A stretch of 64,000 nt of DNA from Diadema setosum. Lineage: Eukaryota; Echinodermata; Echinoidea; Diadematoida; Diadematidae. Under the pieces are notes generated by a model. That model saw only the letters and a list, made by a program, of their open reading frames with translations, ran no database searches and was not told the origin of the DNA. The position numbers were made by a program, and so were the translations under genes. The DNA lies in NCBI GenBank assembly GCA_033980235.1, contig CM067075.1, positions 15,636,844 to 15,700,843 of the forward strand. Reading direction: 5' to 3'. Positions within the stretch are counted from its first letter, which is position 1; each line of letters begins with the position of its first letter. Of this stretch, positions 45,916 to 58,907 are shown piece after piece.

Positions 45916-48180
45916 GAAAGAAGAAAGAACAATAAATGAGGGAGCTATCTCAACACACAAACATAAAGACGACTGCTTGGGGAGGGGGACAGGGGAATGA
46001 ATTCATCCAGAAAGTCAATGAACATAAAATCCATCATCCCCGCTCGGCAAAAACTACCATGAACATAACAGACACACACACACAAAAACACACAATCCAA
46101 ATAAGGAAAAAATGTAAGGTTATTTGCCTTTCTAGTCACAAATTATTGAATTCTCCTCCATATGACTAAAATCTAAAAATGTCTCCAGGGCGCAGATTCA
46201 AAAGATTTCTTTGGACACCGATTCTAGAGAATGCCCTAGAGAGTTATTCTTTCCTTGTCGTCATCATTTACAAATCATACGTCCATTGACTCGGAACTTG
46301 CTATCTGGAGACAGAAATTAAGAGGATGTATTAAAGTCTCTTGTTTTTGTTTTTGTTTGTTTGTTGTCACTGTCATGTATGTGTTTGGTTTTTGCTTGTT
46401 TGTTTGTTTGTTTGTTGTTGGGTTTGTTTTTTGTTTTTTTGGTGTGTGTTTTTCAGCCCGGGAAGATACACAACTTTTCTAAATGTACTTGAGGCATACC
46501 AAGCACATTTCCTGAAGAAGTACGCCCCTGGATTAAAGTGTTTTGTTGTTGTTGGTTTTGTTCTTATTGTCTCCCTTCATAACCTATTTCCATTTAGGTA
46601 GGACACTTTTCAACGAGTGATAACTGATAAAACCATACATACGTATGAAACATTTATACAGACATATATACAAATACAAACATGTGATATGTATACATAC
46701 ACAGATATACAGATATGCATACAGTCGTACATTCAAACAAATGTACCTACAAAACTGGAGACATGCACATACATACACATATACATACATACATACATAC
46801 ATTGACACATACAATGTAAATACATTCATAAGTATTCAACAAAAGTGCAAGTGATGACTATTTTGTCTGAACTATTGGTTGTTTGTCTCTTTCCACCTCC
46901 CTGGTTTCACCCTACTACAATATCATATATGTCTTGCAGTTCATCTGTACCCGAGATCCAGGGGTACCAATATCTGCAGATTAAAAATATACTGCTGCAC
47001 AGTAAAATCATTTCTTTTTTCAATGGCAAAATCATATTTTGCTTTAATATCTGAAACACTGGGCATTCTACTTTTGCTCAATCAAACTTTTTGAAAAAAA
47101 AAAACAACTTTCAAAACTTAAAAAATGTGTATTTTCTTACATTAGATGAAAAATAACTACTGTAAAGCAAGAAGCGTTTACAGTATGTAATTTTTGCAAA
47201 TTTGAGCCAACAGCCTTTTTTCGCAGCACGAAATTTGTTTGATTTGCCACTGGCATTCACTGCATATAGTGTAGAAAAGAACTTTTGCATGCATACCTAA
47301 TTCTGCAAATAGTGGTTCTCACAAAATTGAAATGCTCACAAACATTTCTGGTTAATTGTTACAGCATACTAATTATCATAACCAATCAGTTGGCAGCTCT
47401 GGAGATCATCTTATCATTGTCGCTACATCGTCGCTACTGCTATCACACAACAAACTATTTGAGGAAATATGAATGAAAATGCATCGTTTCATAAGGTAAG
47501 AAAAGTGAGGTAGCCGAAGCTTGATATTTGAGGGTCTACTCATCTTGATGTCATTTGCACCCTGATTCGTGACAAGCACAATGCAGCTTTGCACATAAAT
47601 CGCTTCACTGTAGGAGTCAATATTTGAGTTGATCATGTGGCCGGAGTTTTCAAACGGTTCTCCACCACCCCCCCCCCCTTTCTCTCTCTCTCTCTCTCTC
47701 TGTCTCTGTCTCTCTTTCTTTCTCTTTCTCTCTTTCTTTCTTTCCAGATTGGAGCAAATCTATACAAGAGCAATATTGACAAAACAACCAAAGTGCACAG
47801 GTTACGGAGGTTCACGACATTGCAGACTTTGGACGGGATAAAGAGCAAAGAGTTGCACACCCCTTTCTTACTGCACGTCACACATACACATTTGGCTGAT
47901 GTGATACTGTACGTGTATGCCAATTAGCAAGTCTTAATTTTTTTGCAAAACAGGACTTCTCGGGAATTTCACAAGGGGTTAAATTTACGATCATGGAGTA
48001 CAGCAATGGACACAGTAATGTACATATGTACTTATCATTCATATCCGGTTCAAAATTGATATTTTTGTGCATTTTAAAGTTGCAAATAGCATCCGACGCG
48101 TGGAATTTGTGAAAGATATAGCATATTCAGTAATCATGGAGGCTACGATGAGATTTTTTAAATTTTTATTTGATTTAATT
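45916..48180. other. gene-free stretch
   Basis: Low-complexity patches: TTTG units (46385-46440), ACATA units (46640-46805), CT run (about 47680-47745). ACTGTAAA and TTTACAGT at 47157-47194 form a small inverted pair that may be a decayed MITE end. No gene recognised. Confidence 0.5.
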
Positions 48181-48203
48181 TATTTAGTAGAAGTGTAGTA
48201 GTA

Positions 48204-48414
48204 CTGTAAAAGTGGATATTTTTGCGCCACTAATTTTTCACGCTCGGTCCGGTAAAAAGAGTTTCGCTTGTTTTTAATTCAGTTGAATCAAGATATCAAC
48301 TCCTGGAACATATGGCAAGCAAAAAATATTCACGTGCTTTTATTTCCATGCTAGTTTGAGGTTGCGCAAAATGCACAAAAAATTTCAATACCACAAAAAT
48401 TTCCACTTTTACAG
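48204..48414. mobile_element. 211-bp CTGTAAAAG-ended element
   Basis: TA|CTGTAAAAGTGG at the left and CCACTTTTACAG|TA at the right: perfect 12-bp ends in a TA target. The arms continue imperfectly (GATATTTTTGC against the complement of AAAATTT). The AGC/AGT microsatellite grows out of its right end. Confidence 0.8.
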
Positions 48415-48491
48415 TAGCAGTAGTAGTAGCAGCAGTAGTCACAGTAGTAGTCTTAGTAGTAGCAGTAGCAGCAGCAGCAGCAGAAGTAGTA
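48413..48491. repeat. AGT/AGC trinucleotide repeat
   Basis: Begins within the CAGTAG terminus of the 48204 element and continues as mixed AGT/AGC units for about 80 bp. The polyserine frame it creates is not a gene. Confidence 0.9.
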
Positions 48492-49539
48492 CTACAAGAA
48501 TGGTAGAAGTAGTCCAGTTAAGACACGATAATGTAATAAAGAAAGAGTGTGCGTAAGTAGCAATGTTGTTGGTAGTACACTTGTAAGTATTGTACCAATT
48601 GGCTGCAGTGGTAATCACACCTGTTGAAAAACAACAGCAAAAGTTATGCTGACAGTATCAGCAAGAAAAAGCAAAGTACTGACCACACGTCCCACAATAC
48701 AACGAACCAGATCTCTTACACTGATCATAAGCTTTACATGCCATGCAACAAAGTGTGCATACAATCCTTACAAAATCAATAGAATCCACTCCATCAAGTG
48801 ACACAAAAGTACACTCCAGCACATCCACCATCACCAAAAAAAAAAAAAAAGAGGAATCAAATGTGTTCAAAACAAGAAAAAAAACCTTCCATCTACCACG
48901 GTGGTAAAAACTGGGTCAGTTGCAGACTGACTAGATAAAGATTACTTTTTGTGTGAAAGCGTAGTATCGCGTTAATCACACAGAAGTTGACAACAGCTGG
49001 TGTTACATACGGCCTTTCATCACTACGCTAATGCCAAGGGTCACTACACCTCACCAAATGGACCTTGTTTTTCCATCCAGCCCGAATACATCAGACGGTA
49101 TTCATAGATCCAACAATAAATCCAAGCTCCTCAACTAATTTTGGGAACAGAACATCAATTCAAAAGAATGAAGACACAAATTCACTGCTGAAACATATGT
49201 TTCAAGATTCTTGCAGAATGCATATCATCAATTGAGAAGGGATAAATGGATTAATCTACAGTGCATGGGCCAATGTATCTTTTTGTACTTTAATCTTTCA
49301 TATACAAAGTAGAATTTTATGAGACATCCATGCTGCCTGTCAACAAATCTTGATGATATAGTAAATTTCAGCTACTTCTTTACAATTCAGGTTTTCTAGC
49401 TATCTATGGCAACAAAATTTAAATGTTTACAGGAATTTGTAACTTTAAACAGGAGAAAAAAGAAAGAATGACCGCACTGTCATGAAAGGGTTTACATGTA
49501 TTTCATCTAGTTACACATGCCATGCATTACATCAACAGT
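48492..49539. other. gene-free stretch
   Basis: A 70-codon minus-strand frame (48658-48870) is rich in Cys near its C-terminus but has no known domain. Otherwise unique AT-rich DNA. Confidence 0.45.
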
Positions 49540-49632
49540 TTAACCTGTTGAAGAAGGACTGATTTCATCATAACATGCATTTCCCATAGACACCTGCCTG
49601 AGTATTCTTGGGACTCATCCTCAATGGGTTAA
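49540..49632. mobile_element. TTAACCC-type element, plus orientation
   Basis: 93 bp. Shares CTGATTT, CATGCATTTCCCATAGACACCTGCCTGAGTAT-like interior and GGACTCATCCTCAATGGGTTAA-type right end with 12880-12972. TTAA at both ends. Confidence 0.65.
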
Positions 49633-49856
49633 ACAGGAAGGCTCAACATCAGTTGTGGGATTCACAATGCAAATTAGTGAGATTCAAATATCAAGATTTT
49701 TGCTTTACATGGCCTTAAAAATCCTACTTAATAGCTTGATCAGCATTGCTATCCAAATTCAACGAAATCATGCCATAATTTGGAATAATCACGATAATTT
49801 GCACCACGGTGAATGTGAATGCTGGAAAAAAATCTTGAGATTTTTTAATCCTGTCA

Positions 49857-49950
49857 TTAACCCACTGAGGATGAGTCCCAGGTATACTCGGGCAAGCGTC
49901 TAAGGGAAATGCGTGTTGTAGCAAAATCAGTCCATCCTCAAAGGGGTTAA
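49857..49950. mobile_element. TTAACCC-type element, inverted orientation
   Basis: 94 bp, the reverse complement of the copies at 12880 and 49540, lying 224 bp from the latter. The two form a large inverted pair. Confidence 0.65.
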
Positions 49951-50227
49951 AACCACACGTGATTAAACAAGGCACAAACACAAAGGCAAGGGTCATTATT
50001 TTGGGACATTTGGGGCATTTTTAATTTGGTGGTATCATGATCAGTAATTAGCAGGATATTTCTGTCGTCTGAATGAGTACACCAAAAAAAAAAAAAAAAA
50101 AATCTTGGTATTTGGACCATGATTGTTATCCTGTATTATTTAGTCTGTGTGAATGCAAATATTGGAAATAAACAGAAGAGGTTGAAATTAAGAATTAAGA
50201 GAGTAGAACATAATGGGTCATCATATC

Positions 50228-50259
50228 TTTTTTTTTTTTATTTGGGGGGGGGGGGGGGG
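50228..50259. repeat. T12-A-T3-G16 composite
   Basis: T-rich run then sixteen G; complement of a C-run/A-run junction. Confidence 0.85.
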
Positions 50260-50599
50260 TGGAAGATTCTAGCTTACGAAAAGGGTTGAGCCAGATGTCA
50301 ATGGCTGGGCCACTATCTCTTTTTCTCTCACTGGACTCTTCGCGGGCACGGCAGTCACTGCTATTCCTGTACAGGGAATGCATCCAACCAAGGAGGTGAT
50401 AGCTCCTTAATTCAACCAACCAAAAATAAACCATCAACACTTTGGCAGCGGTGGTAGCGGTGGTGGCATGTGGTAGAGAGGCACCGCCTTGACCGCCATA
50501 ATTAATGAATCGTGGTGAGATGAAGAACTGCAGTCTCTCTTTAAGATGCCATTCGGGCCTTTTCGGTGCCAGCGCAAGTACTGTTTTCACTGCACCTGA

Positions 50600-52140
50600 A
50601 ATAATGCATTATTTGGGGTCGCCAAATTGTTACAGTGTGATGAACCCAAATAACACATCATTTGTAGAAACTGGCTCAAGATGAAAATTGCAGTCATTTG
50701 TGCAGTCTTCTGCAAAAGGAAAGAGGTTGTACAGTCTGAACACTAACCACAAAAAAAAATTCAAAATTTTATACTCGATAACGCACCATGCGAGTCGCTG
50801 CATCCCATTTTACCAGTTGTGGCGTGCCACAGTATACCGAATTGGCATTTGCGTAGTCTTTGTCAGTGTAAACATACCATATTCATGTACACGTTGCATG
50901 CAATCACTTTGAATGCTTGTTGCTTTTACAGTTGACGTCACACTAAACCAATTTGTCTCGCTTAAAATTTGAAAGCGCACGCTCAGGGGGTACAAGGTCG
51001 ACCTAGAGTCAAATTCTGAAGCAGGCAAAGGTATGCTCTTTGCAATGCAATGATTGCAACCCAAGTTTGGAATTTGTTTTGTTTTGTTTGGGGTTTTTGT
51101 TGTTTGTTGTTTTTTTTTTTTGCAGTGAAAACAATAAACCCAAAAGACACATCCTTGATTATGCCAAATTTTGAAACTTTTTTTATTCAGTGAAAACGAT
51201 GAATCAGAGACACATAACTCTAATTGCAGCCCAAATTTTCAAAAAAAAATTTCAAGTGAGAACAATGAGTAAAATAGAAGCAACCCTGATTTCATATGTT
51301 TCTGTGTATGTGTGTGTTTGTGTATGTGTTGCCTCTTCCTAATTTTAAATTCCTGAAACTGAAACTAAAAACAGAAATAATATACCCTTTAAGACAAAGT
51401 CACAATGATTTTGGTAATCTGAAGTCAAGGGGGTTGATTCTACACACATGCAAAACATTTTCATATGTATGTGATACAACAATTTGTACAGCAATCTAGA
51501 AAACCATGCCTCTCACCACATATGATTATCACTCCCATTGTGGCCACTGAGGCTGTGCTGATCAGATCCCTGACTTCTCTAAATTGGCAACACATTAATT
51601 TGTCTCCTATCTCTATCTTCACAGTAATGCATGACTTATGAGGTGAGCAAGGGAAAACATTATCATGGTCAACTGTTTTATAAAGTTCAGGTATAGTGTG
51701 TTTGTGCTAATCAATGAGTCCTCATTTGTTTTTTGTTTTTTGTTTTTTAATCCTGAAATAAATGGTAGACATTTCTTTCATTGGACTAATTAGCATTATG
51801 GCAACATATAAAATTGTGTCAATCCGTAGCACACAGTGCTGTATTTGTTTTGTTTTGTTTTTGCTTTCATGACAGTATTCAAGTTTCCTGGCCCGAAAGC
51901 ACTGATACCCTTCACTTCACGTCAATTGAGCTAATGGGTAAACTGTAGAAGAGACTATCCGCTGGATTAGGCAATTAGACGCCTAGCCTTGCGCACATTA
52001 GCCCGAAATCCAATATTACTGCTCAATTCGAACCAAGCGAGAGACCCTCGGATTCTGGTACATAGGAGATCACACAAATCCTGGAAAGTTTATACAGGTT
52101 AATTTCATCCAGCATTTAGAGTCATTTTAAATCAACCCAT
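50600..52140. other. gene-free stretch
   Basis: T/G-rich low-complexity patches near 51080 and 51730. The 51890-52080 part is unique and contains GGATTAG and CAATTAG, typical homeodomain targets. No coding sequence recognised. Confidence 0.45.
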
Positions 52141-52147
52141 CCCACCT

Positions 52148-52165
52148 CCCCCCCCCCCCCCCCCC
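52148..52165. repeat. C18 run
   Basis: Eighteen consecutive C. Confidence 0.9.
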
Positions 52166-52419
52166 ATGAAAGAAAAGGCAAGACAGGGTGATGTGCCTTT
52201 GAAATCTGAACACCTAGAATAATACCTATTTGATGTTGAAGCAGCTTGCAATTTCATAATTGTTTATATTGACTACATCTATGCATAAATGCAGAAATGT
52301 ACCACCAAAGTGATGTATATGTGATCAATGGTCTACAAAGCAAAAGCAAGTTCGTTTTGTTTTTAGTGTCAGGCATTTAGTGGGATGCCCAGTTGGGCTT
52401 GCAATCTGTCCGATGAATC

Positions 52420-52441
52420 TGATTTGAAATAAATAAATGAA
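52420..52441 (+). repeat. possible L2/CR1-like 3' end
   Basis: TGATTTGAAATAAATAAATG followed by AA. TAAATAAATGAA-like termini are typical of L2/CR1 non-LTR elements. Upstream sequence (52360-52420) could be a short 3' fragment. Confidence 0.4.
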
Positions 52442-52554
52442 AAGCTAGGACTGTATCAGCTGCATCACTGTAGTGTTATCATATCAGAATAATTGATATT
52501 CATAGCGAGCATCCAAAATTTCCAAGATATAAGCTTAAATGGGAATAGCTAGGC

Positions 52555-52576
52555 GGGGGGGGGGGGGGGGGGGGGG
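52555..52576. repeat. G22 run
   Basis: Twenty-two consecutive G. Confidence 0.9.
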
Positions 52577-52599
52577 TGTAAGGAGAGACGAGAAAGACA

Positions 52600-53700
52600 T
52601 TTAAGTGTTTAAATTGTTTTCAGGAAGCCTCCTACGGAATCGAGGAAACTTTGAAGATCTGCTATTAGAACAGGCTAGACATGTGGGTTACGTGTACAAC
52701 ATAGCAATATCTTTTCTGCATAGCCAGGTGTAGGCACACACAAACACACACACACATCCCTTTAATGTGAATGTGAATGTGATTCGGACAACATGGTGGC
52801 ACAAAGTCGTGCCAAAGAACCAATCACGGTTCGCTTCTTCCGACTGATGCCCGGCAATGACTGCTACCCCCCTCAAGAGTGTTGTGACCCCCTTCGCAAA
52901 AAATGATACTAAGTCAATGTTTATCCTGCAGGAATATCGTCTGCGATCGTTGGTCATTGCCTACTTCACCAGACGATTTCCTCCGTTCCCTGGTATGGCT
53001 ATTAGAGCCAAACTGACTTGCCTCATCTTTTGGGAGAGCTTACGGAAGAGACAGACCCAAAATTGAATGGGGCAACCGCCATCACTGAGATAGGGCCACT
53101 GGGTACTTGGAAACTGTTGTTGTTTGTGTTGTTTTATTACTATCTTTCATCATTGCAAATTAAAAGAAGTAATGAAGGAGGGGGAAGGAGGGGGTAGTTC
53201 TTGTGAGATTCCCCCCCTCCCCCACCCCACCCCACCCATTCAATAGGCTCACACCAGCTTCTATTGCAGACAGCACAGGTCACAATCATACCAAAGTACA
53301 TTGTAGTCCAGTGGGATCAGAATATAAAGTTCCAGAAAGGAGGGGTGAAAGCCAGACACTCTATCGGATTTCTTCTATTTTCCGTAATTCTCCTGGTTGA
53401 TTAATTTCTTTTTATATATTCTCTGCAGTAATTTGGGCACCAATAACTTTTGGAAAGTACATTTCATTGACAGAAAAGAAATGTGTAGGTAATGAAAGAA
53501 AAAAAAACTGAATAAAGAGAACGGTAGAAAAGGGAAGGATGGAAGAGATGCAGAGTAAAGAAGGTAGAAAAAGAAAAACAAGGAGTAAGGAAAGGAGAGA
53601 GAGTGACAACAAGAGATGAAGACCATTAATGAGTTTTAAGATGAAACAAAAAAAAAAAGAGAGAATGTAGATGGACAAATGAAAGCATGACCTAGTTATT
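52600..53700. other. gene-free stretch
   Basis: No recognised gene. A purine-rich part lies at 53480-53670; a 69-codon frame at 52857-53066 has no known domain. Confidence 0.5.
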
Positions 53701-53705
53701 AAGCA

Positions 53706-54082
53706 TTAAAGGGATGGTATAGTTATGGTTTCCAACTTTTTAGTAAGGTAATGAGAAACATCTTTTGAAATATGAAAGCGCATACAATTCTAAGAGGAAT
53801 TCAAAATTCATTTGATGATAACTGGTTTTGAAATGGCTGAGATAACCAAATACAAAGAGGTCCTAATAAAAAGGTAAGACCCACTTTTTATTAGGACCAC
53901 TGTGTTTTACTTTGTTTTTGGATATCTCAGTCATTTCAAAACTGATTTTCATCAAATAAACTTTGAATTCCTCTAGAATTATGTGGTCTTAAAAGTCCTA
54001 TAAACTGTTTTTTTTTAATCATCTTGCATGAAATTAATATCTGAATCTTCACCCGAACCAAAGCTATATCACATCCCTTCAA
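53706..54082. mobile_element. 377-bp palindromic AGGG element, full copy
   Basis: TTAA|AGGGATGG at the left and CATCCCT|TCAA at the right (one base off TTAA). Both arms share the GGCTGAGATA and TTTGATGA-type blocks seen at 14646 and 35714. They meet at CCTAATAAAAAGG/CTTTTTATTAGG, so the whole element folds into one hairpin. Confidence 0.75.
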
Positions 54083-54404
54083 ATGCAGTGTGCTTCAACC
54101 TATGTTTTTGTGCATTTTGATCGATAGAGAAAAGTGATATGGAAAGAAAGGAAGATAAGAATAGAAATGAGGTGAAAGGGTACGAGAGATGGAGAGAGAG
54201 AGAGAGAAGGAGAGATAGGGAGAGAGAAAAGAAATGGAGACTCTTTCAGCTTTAAGCATTTGAGTTATGACAACAGAGCTGGGTCCAGTTGGTTCAGCCT
54301 GGTGTCAGGGGGGATCCCAACGGGCCTGTCCCAAATTCCTGGCCACTTGATACACCTGCCTGGCTTTCGTCATCTCTTCACTGACTGCCCTCTGGTCTCC
54401 CCCT

Positions 54405-54423
54405 CCCCCCCCCCCCCCCCCCC
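54405..54423. repeat. C19 run
   Basis: Nineteen consecutive C. Confidence 0.9.
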
Positions 54424-54559
54424 TTGCCCTCACTGTCCACCTTTCAAAGGTCAAGTTAAGTGCAGATGGTCAGTTTTGCCTGATCCACATCACTGCTTTT
54501 CGAGTCAATTGCCACGGTCTGTTCCTTGTTCAAACGTAAACGAAGCAATGAAATAAAAC

Positions 54560-55790
54560 AGTATATGAAACACATAGTTAAAGCAACAAAAAAAAAAAAT
54601 CACAAATCAATATGTATATCGTTTCAGATAAACATTTCATTTTAAACAGATTTGATAAATGCTGTTTTCTCCTGTGATGACATTGTGTGCTTTGGCTCTT
54701 CTTGATAAGACTTTAAAAGACCATCTTCTTTCTCAATGACTTTTGTGGAAGTCATTATATGTAAGTGCAAGCCAGGCTGCTATAATCCTCTGAAAACACA
54801 TCACATATGAGACATATCTGTCCCTGCAGACAATAGGAAATTTTCGCTACACGACGGGAAGACCGATAGGATGCGGAAGCAATCAGCTGTAACAGTCCCC
54901 GCACTAGGGCTCCCATCCCCATTCCTAAAGCAGTTTCGCCTTTCTGAGCGGATACAGCCATAGCGACAAGATCGCTGTATGGCTGGCTGCAGGAAGGCAG
55001 CTCAATCGTGCTCAACATTGCGATCGGACGCTATTTTGGCCGAGACCCGTTCTCATTTTCCCCAGGACGGGAGGTTCTTTGGATTTAAGCATGCGCAGAA
55101 GCAAATTTTGCACACGGCACGCTCAACTAGTGGCCACGTCGTGCTTGCGAAAGTTCCCTAATGTCTACCCACATAACTTTCTCAGTCAGAGCCCTGCCCA
55201 TGGGATGCATTATCTCATCAGACTATCCAGTGCAAAGGCAGACAAATCTACCAGGTGGTGTGAAAATCCCCCCAAATCAGATCAACGGACATTCCAACTA
55301 ATTATCTGAAATTTACCCCTGACAGTCCGTTAGCATTAAACCTTAACAAATTTACAGTAAATGTGTGGCCTTTTCACATACCAACATAGCAACAGAGAAA
55401 CACACAAGGAATTCCAATTTGGATAGATGTCAATTCAAATTGATAGAATCATTTGAAATGCTCAAAATAATTTGAAGTTTCCATTTTCACTATTTTAGCA
55501 AAGGCACTCTTTTTTTTTTTCACTTCACAACACAAACAGCAAATATCATCACCATCTTTCGCTTGTAGAGCTGTTCACCACAAGTTGTTTTTGCAGTACT
55601 CACGAGTAATCCATTGATATTCTGATATTCAGTTGAATGGGAAAAAAAAAACACAGTAAAAACATCAGAAGCTTGAATTAATCATGACAATCAGTTAGAA
55701 TGTTGAATAACTACCACAGATATGCAGTGTCACTGTATCACAATAGAGGTGTTAACACAAACAATATAGCCTATTATTCATTATCAAAAG
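54560..55790. other. gene-free stretch
   Basis: A somewhat CpG-richer part (54820-55150) has short open frames on both strands but no recognised protein. The rest is AT-rich. Confidence 0.45.
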
Positions 55791-55985
55791 AAGATGGATG
55801 TGAGAAGGGATGGAAAAGAATAGACAGGTAGAGAGGAAAAAATGGCGAGAAAAAAGCACAGAGTATGAAACAAAAAAAATACCTTTATACAGGGAAGGAA
55901 AGGGAGAAAGGAGAAAGGGAAAAAAAACAGAGAGAGTGAAGGGGAGAGAGGGGGAGAGAGAAAGGTGGGGTACATTGAAATAAAC
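55790..55985. repeat. purine-rich tract
   Basis: GA-rich plus strand with GGGAGAGAG units. Phe/Leu/Ser-rich minus-strand ORFs here are artefacts of composition. Confidence 0.8.
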
Positions 55986-56199
55986 AGGTAGGGGATGCAA
56001 GATATTTGTAGAATGACAACAGGACAGGTGGTAGATCTCTTTTTACCACCTGTCATGCCTTCATTCCAAAGCTCTGAATAAAAGAAAAAGAAAGAAACTG
56101 AGGAGGAAAAAAAAAAAAAAAACAGGCTGCACCGAAGAAGTAAACATGTTTAGATACACACAAAGAATGAATCCTACTACATGTTAGAAAAAATCACAC

Positions 56200-56236
56200 A
56201 TACACACACACACACACACACATACACACACACACA
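56200..56236. repeat. CA microsatellite
   Basis: Two (CA)n runs separated by one T. Confidence 0.9.
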
Positions 56237-56785
56237 GAACACATACATGCATACACCTTTGTGGATATGCAATTCCACCACAGAGTGCATGGCTTAAAAG
56301 CATCCTTTCACTGATCTTTCTATCACAGATATGGTAGGGCTGGAAGTTAGAATAGAGCAGGGGAGATTAAAGTGGGGACACAGCAACACCAAAAAAAAAA
56401 AAAAAAAAACAAGAAAGAAACAAGAATAATAATGAATGATCAGTGATTCAGATAAGAATGGGTCATAAATGCAGTCCCCAATGTCTCATGGACACATCAA
56501 ACAATGGGTAATGAAACAATGAGTTGACAACCAAACAATGGGAGAGAGAGGGAGAGAGAGGGAGAGGAATGTGGAATGTTTATAACAGGTGACTGCACTA
56601 TGGTGTCCTTCAATACACGATAGCAAACAGAATGTGGAAAATAAATATTAAATGTGATTGATTGTGCTGTTAATTAAATTGCAGGAGCAGACATGTGTTA
56701 CAACAAAAATTGAATTAAGCCCATATTTCATCTCTTTCGATTACCACTGTCTCACTCTGCACCTATCCTCATTTCACTTTCCAAG

Positions 56786-56791
56786 GTTTTG

Positions 56792-56820
<29 letters not shown>
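56786..56820. repeat. (GTTTT)7 repeat
   Basis: Seven pentanucleotide units, followed by further T-rich sequence. Confidence 0.9.
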
Positions 56821-56822
<2 letters not shown>

Positions 56823-56829
56823 GTGGGTT

Positions 56830-58900
56830 TTTTTTTTGCTAAATTTTTATTTTGATACACACTCTTACATTGAGCAACTAATAACCAAAAACAAATTCAC
56901 TACACAGAATATAAGTCAATCGCATTTATTTAGCAAAGCAGACAATTAGCTTTTTAAAATATTCAACACAGGTGACGTAAGATTCATTATGTTTGCTATT
57001 TTCTGCTGATGAAAACAAGGGAAAGTGCTTTGCAAAGCCAGTTCGCAGTTAGCAATGTTCAGCAATGACCTCAGATCCAAAGACTTTTCAAAACATGGAA
57101 TAATCCTTTAATTACAAACACAAGAGCAGCTGGAAAACAGCCAAGCAAAAAGTGGTCATTTACATGTAAGTGCTGCATGAACAGCTTTTGTAAATTTGGT
57201 TAAAAAGAAAATACATTCAACTGTACACTCCAATATGCACCTATTTCAAACACAGTTTTCATGAAGACATATCCAGTTTTTCAAACAGCACAGTTACAAG
57301 TCAGTTTCATGAGAAGGTCTGGAACAATGCTTATCTGCACATGCTCAGATTTTAATTGTGAAATAGCCAATAGGCAGGTGCTTAGTGCTCACAGAAATGG
57401 GCCACAGGAGAATGTAAGTGCAATAAATTGACAAGAAGGGGGAAAGGAAATAACAGTACAACAATCAGTAAAAAAGAAAAAAATCTCAATCCACAGACAC
57501 ATGTTTGAAGAATTACTTGGAAGTTCACAAGTTCTAGAATCATTGAATCACCTTATCTTATAACCTGTCCATCTCCCAGTTGTCAAACTTTGAGCATGAC
57601 CTTATTGTGGGGTAAAACTCCATACCCTTCAACACAATCATGAGATTCACCTTCTAACTTGATATACTGCAGTTCTCCTCCACAGGAAAAATCAGAACAA
57701 AACAACAGTATTATATGACTGACAAACATGTAACTATACTTGCTATCACTTCACACTAATGCCTAAACAAAGACTCACACAGATTGAATTCCTGGGTTGC
57801 AAATCATCCAATCGATTGTTATACTTCAATGTCAGACAGTGAAACAAACATGCACTGACTTTAGTGCATCTATATGAATGTTTCATAATGACAACAACAG
57901 CATGGAAAATCAAATATACAATAAAAACCAAATCATCCCCAAATTTGACTGTCCCTGAGCAACTGGAAAGAGAGGTGAGAGTGATTTTCCAACTCTGGGA
58001 ATGTTGCCCTTGATGAAAGGGGCTTTCATGTTAAGGGTCTATTGTGTCTGCTCAACATTGGGCTTTCAAGATTCATGGGTCCACAAAATTTGTTTAAAGT
58101 CCACTCTCATTTGACTTTTATGCCTCCCATATCTCTAATTTACAACAGAGACAGTTTTCCCTTTTTTACAAAGAAATTGTTATTTCAACAATATTGACCA
58201 AACACACATATCCCAAGTCCTACAAGAAGATTGACTCGGGCATGTCTGTTGGAGAGAACTGTGATACCAATTTGTAATGGTGTCAGTGGGGGTAAGAAAA
58301 CCTAGTTAAGAGGGAAAGCAAATATAAGACCACTTCTGTTCCCATCTTTTCTTTTCAGTCAATTTCAATTGTAATTTTGTGATATCAAGTACATCAGAAG
58401 TTCTTGCTGCACGGGAAAATGAATATAACAGTATAGTTTTTGCACTTTAGAAGTTTGTATATTTATCAATTATTCACTTGAGAACCAAAACACATCCAGC
58501 ATATCCACTCTGTAGGCCTACACTGCTAATGTCCAGATACTTCCAAATCTGTAATTTGAAGTTTTGCTGCTGGGGGCTACAATCTTCATACATAAAGATG
58601 TGTAACTTATATGACAAGCACAGCAGAAATATGCAAACTTTCATTATGTCCAAAAAATCAAAGTTGCAAGAACGTGTCAGACTAAGTTCCAATCTTCCTT
58701 AGATAACCCACAAACGGTGATACGTGTAAGGTTTTACACTAGAATTTGCCTAATCTTGAAATGTTCTTATTCATCATGTCCTGAAACATTATTCATTTCT
58801 ACATTGGTTTACAAGCATTCATCTTTTTATCCTTTTTTTTTCTCTAGTGTTCCATCTATTGTTCAACTGACTTTGTGTCACATTTACATATGAAAAAGAA
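56830..58900. other. gene-free stretch
   Basis: AT-rich unique sequence. No ORF over 75 codons and no recognised element. Confidence 0.5.
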
Positions 58901-58907
58901 ATGCAGA

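Noticed and set aside
48658..48870. Cys-rich C-terminus of a 70-codon minus-strand frame
   Set aside because: The spacing fits no zinc-binding family I know, and the frame starts in a poly-T tract. Kept only as a curiosity.
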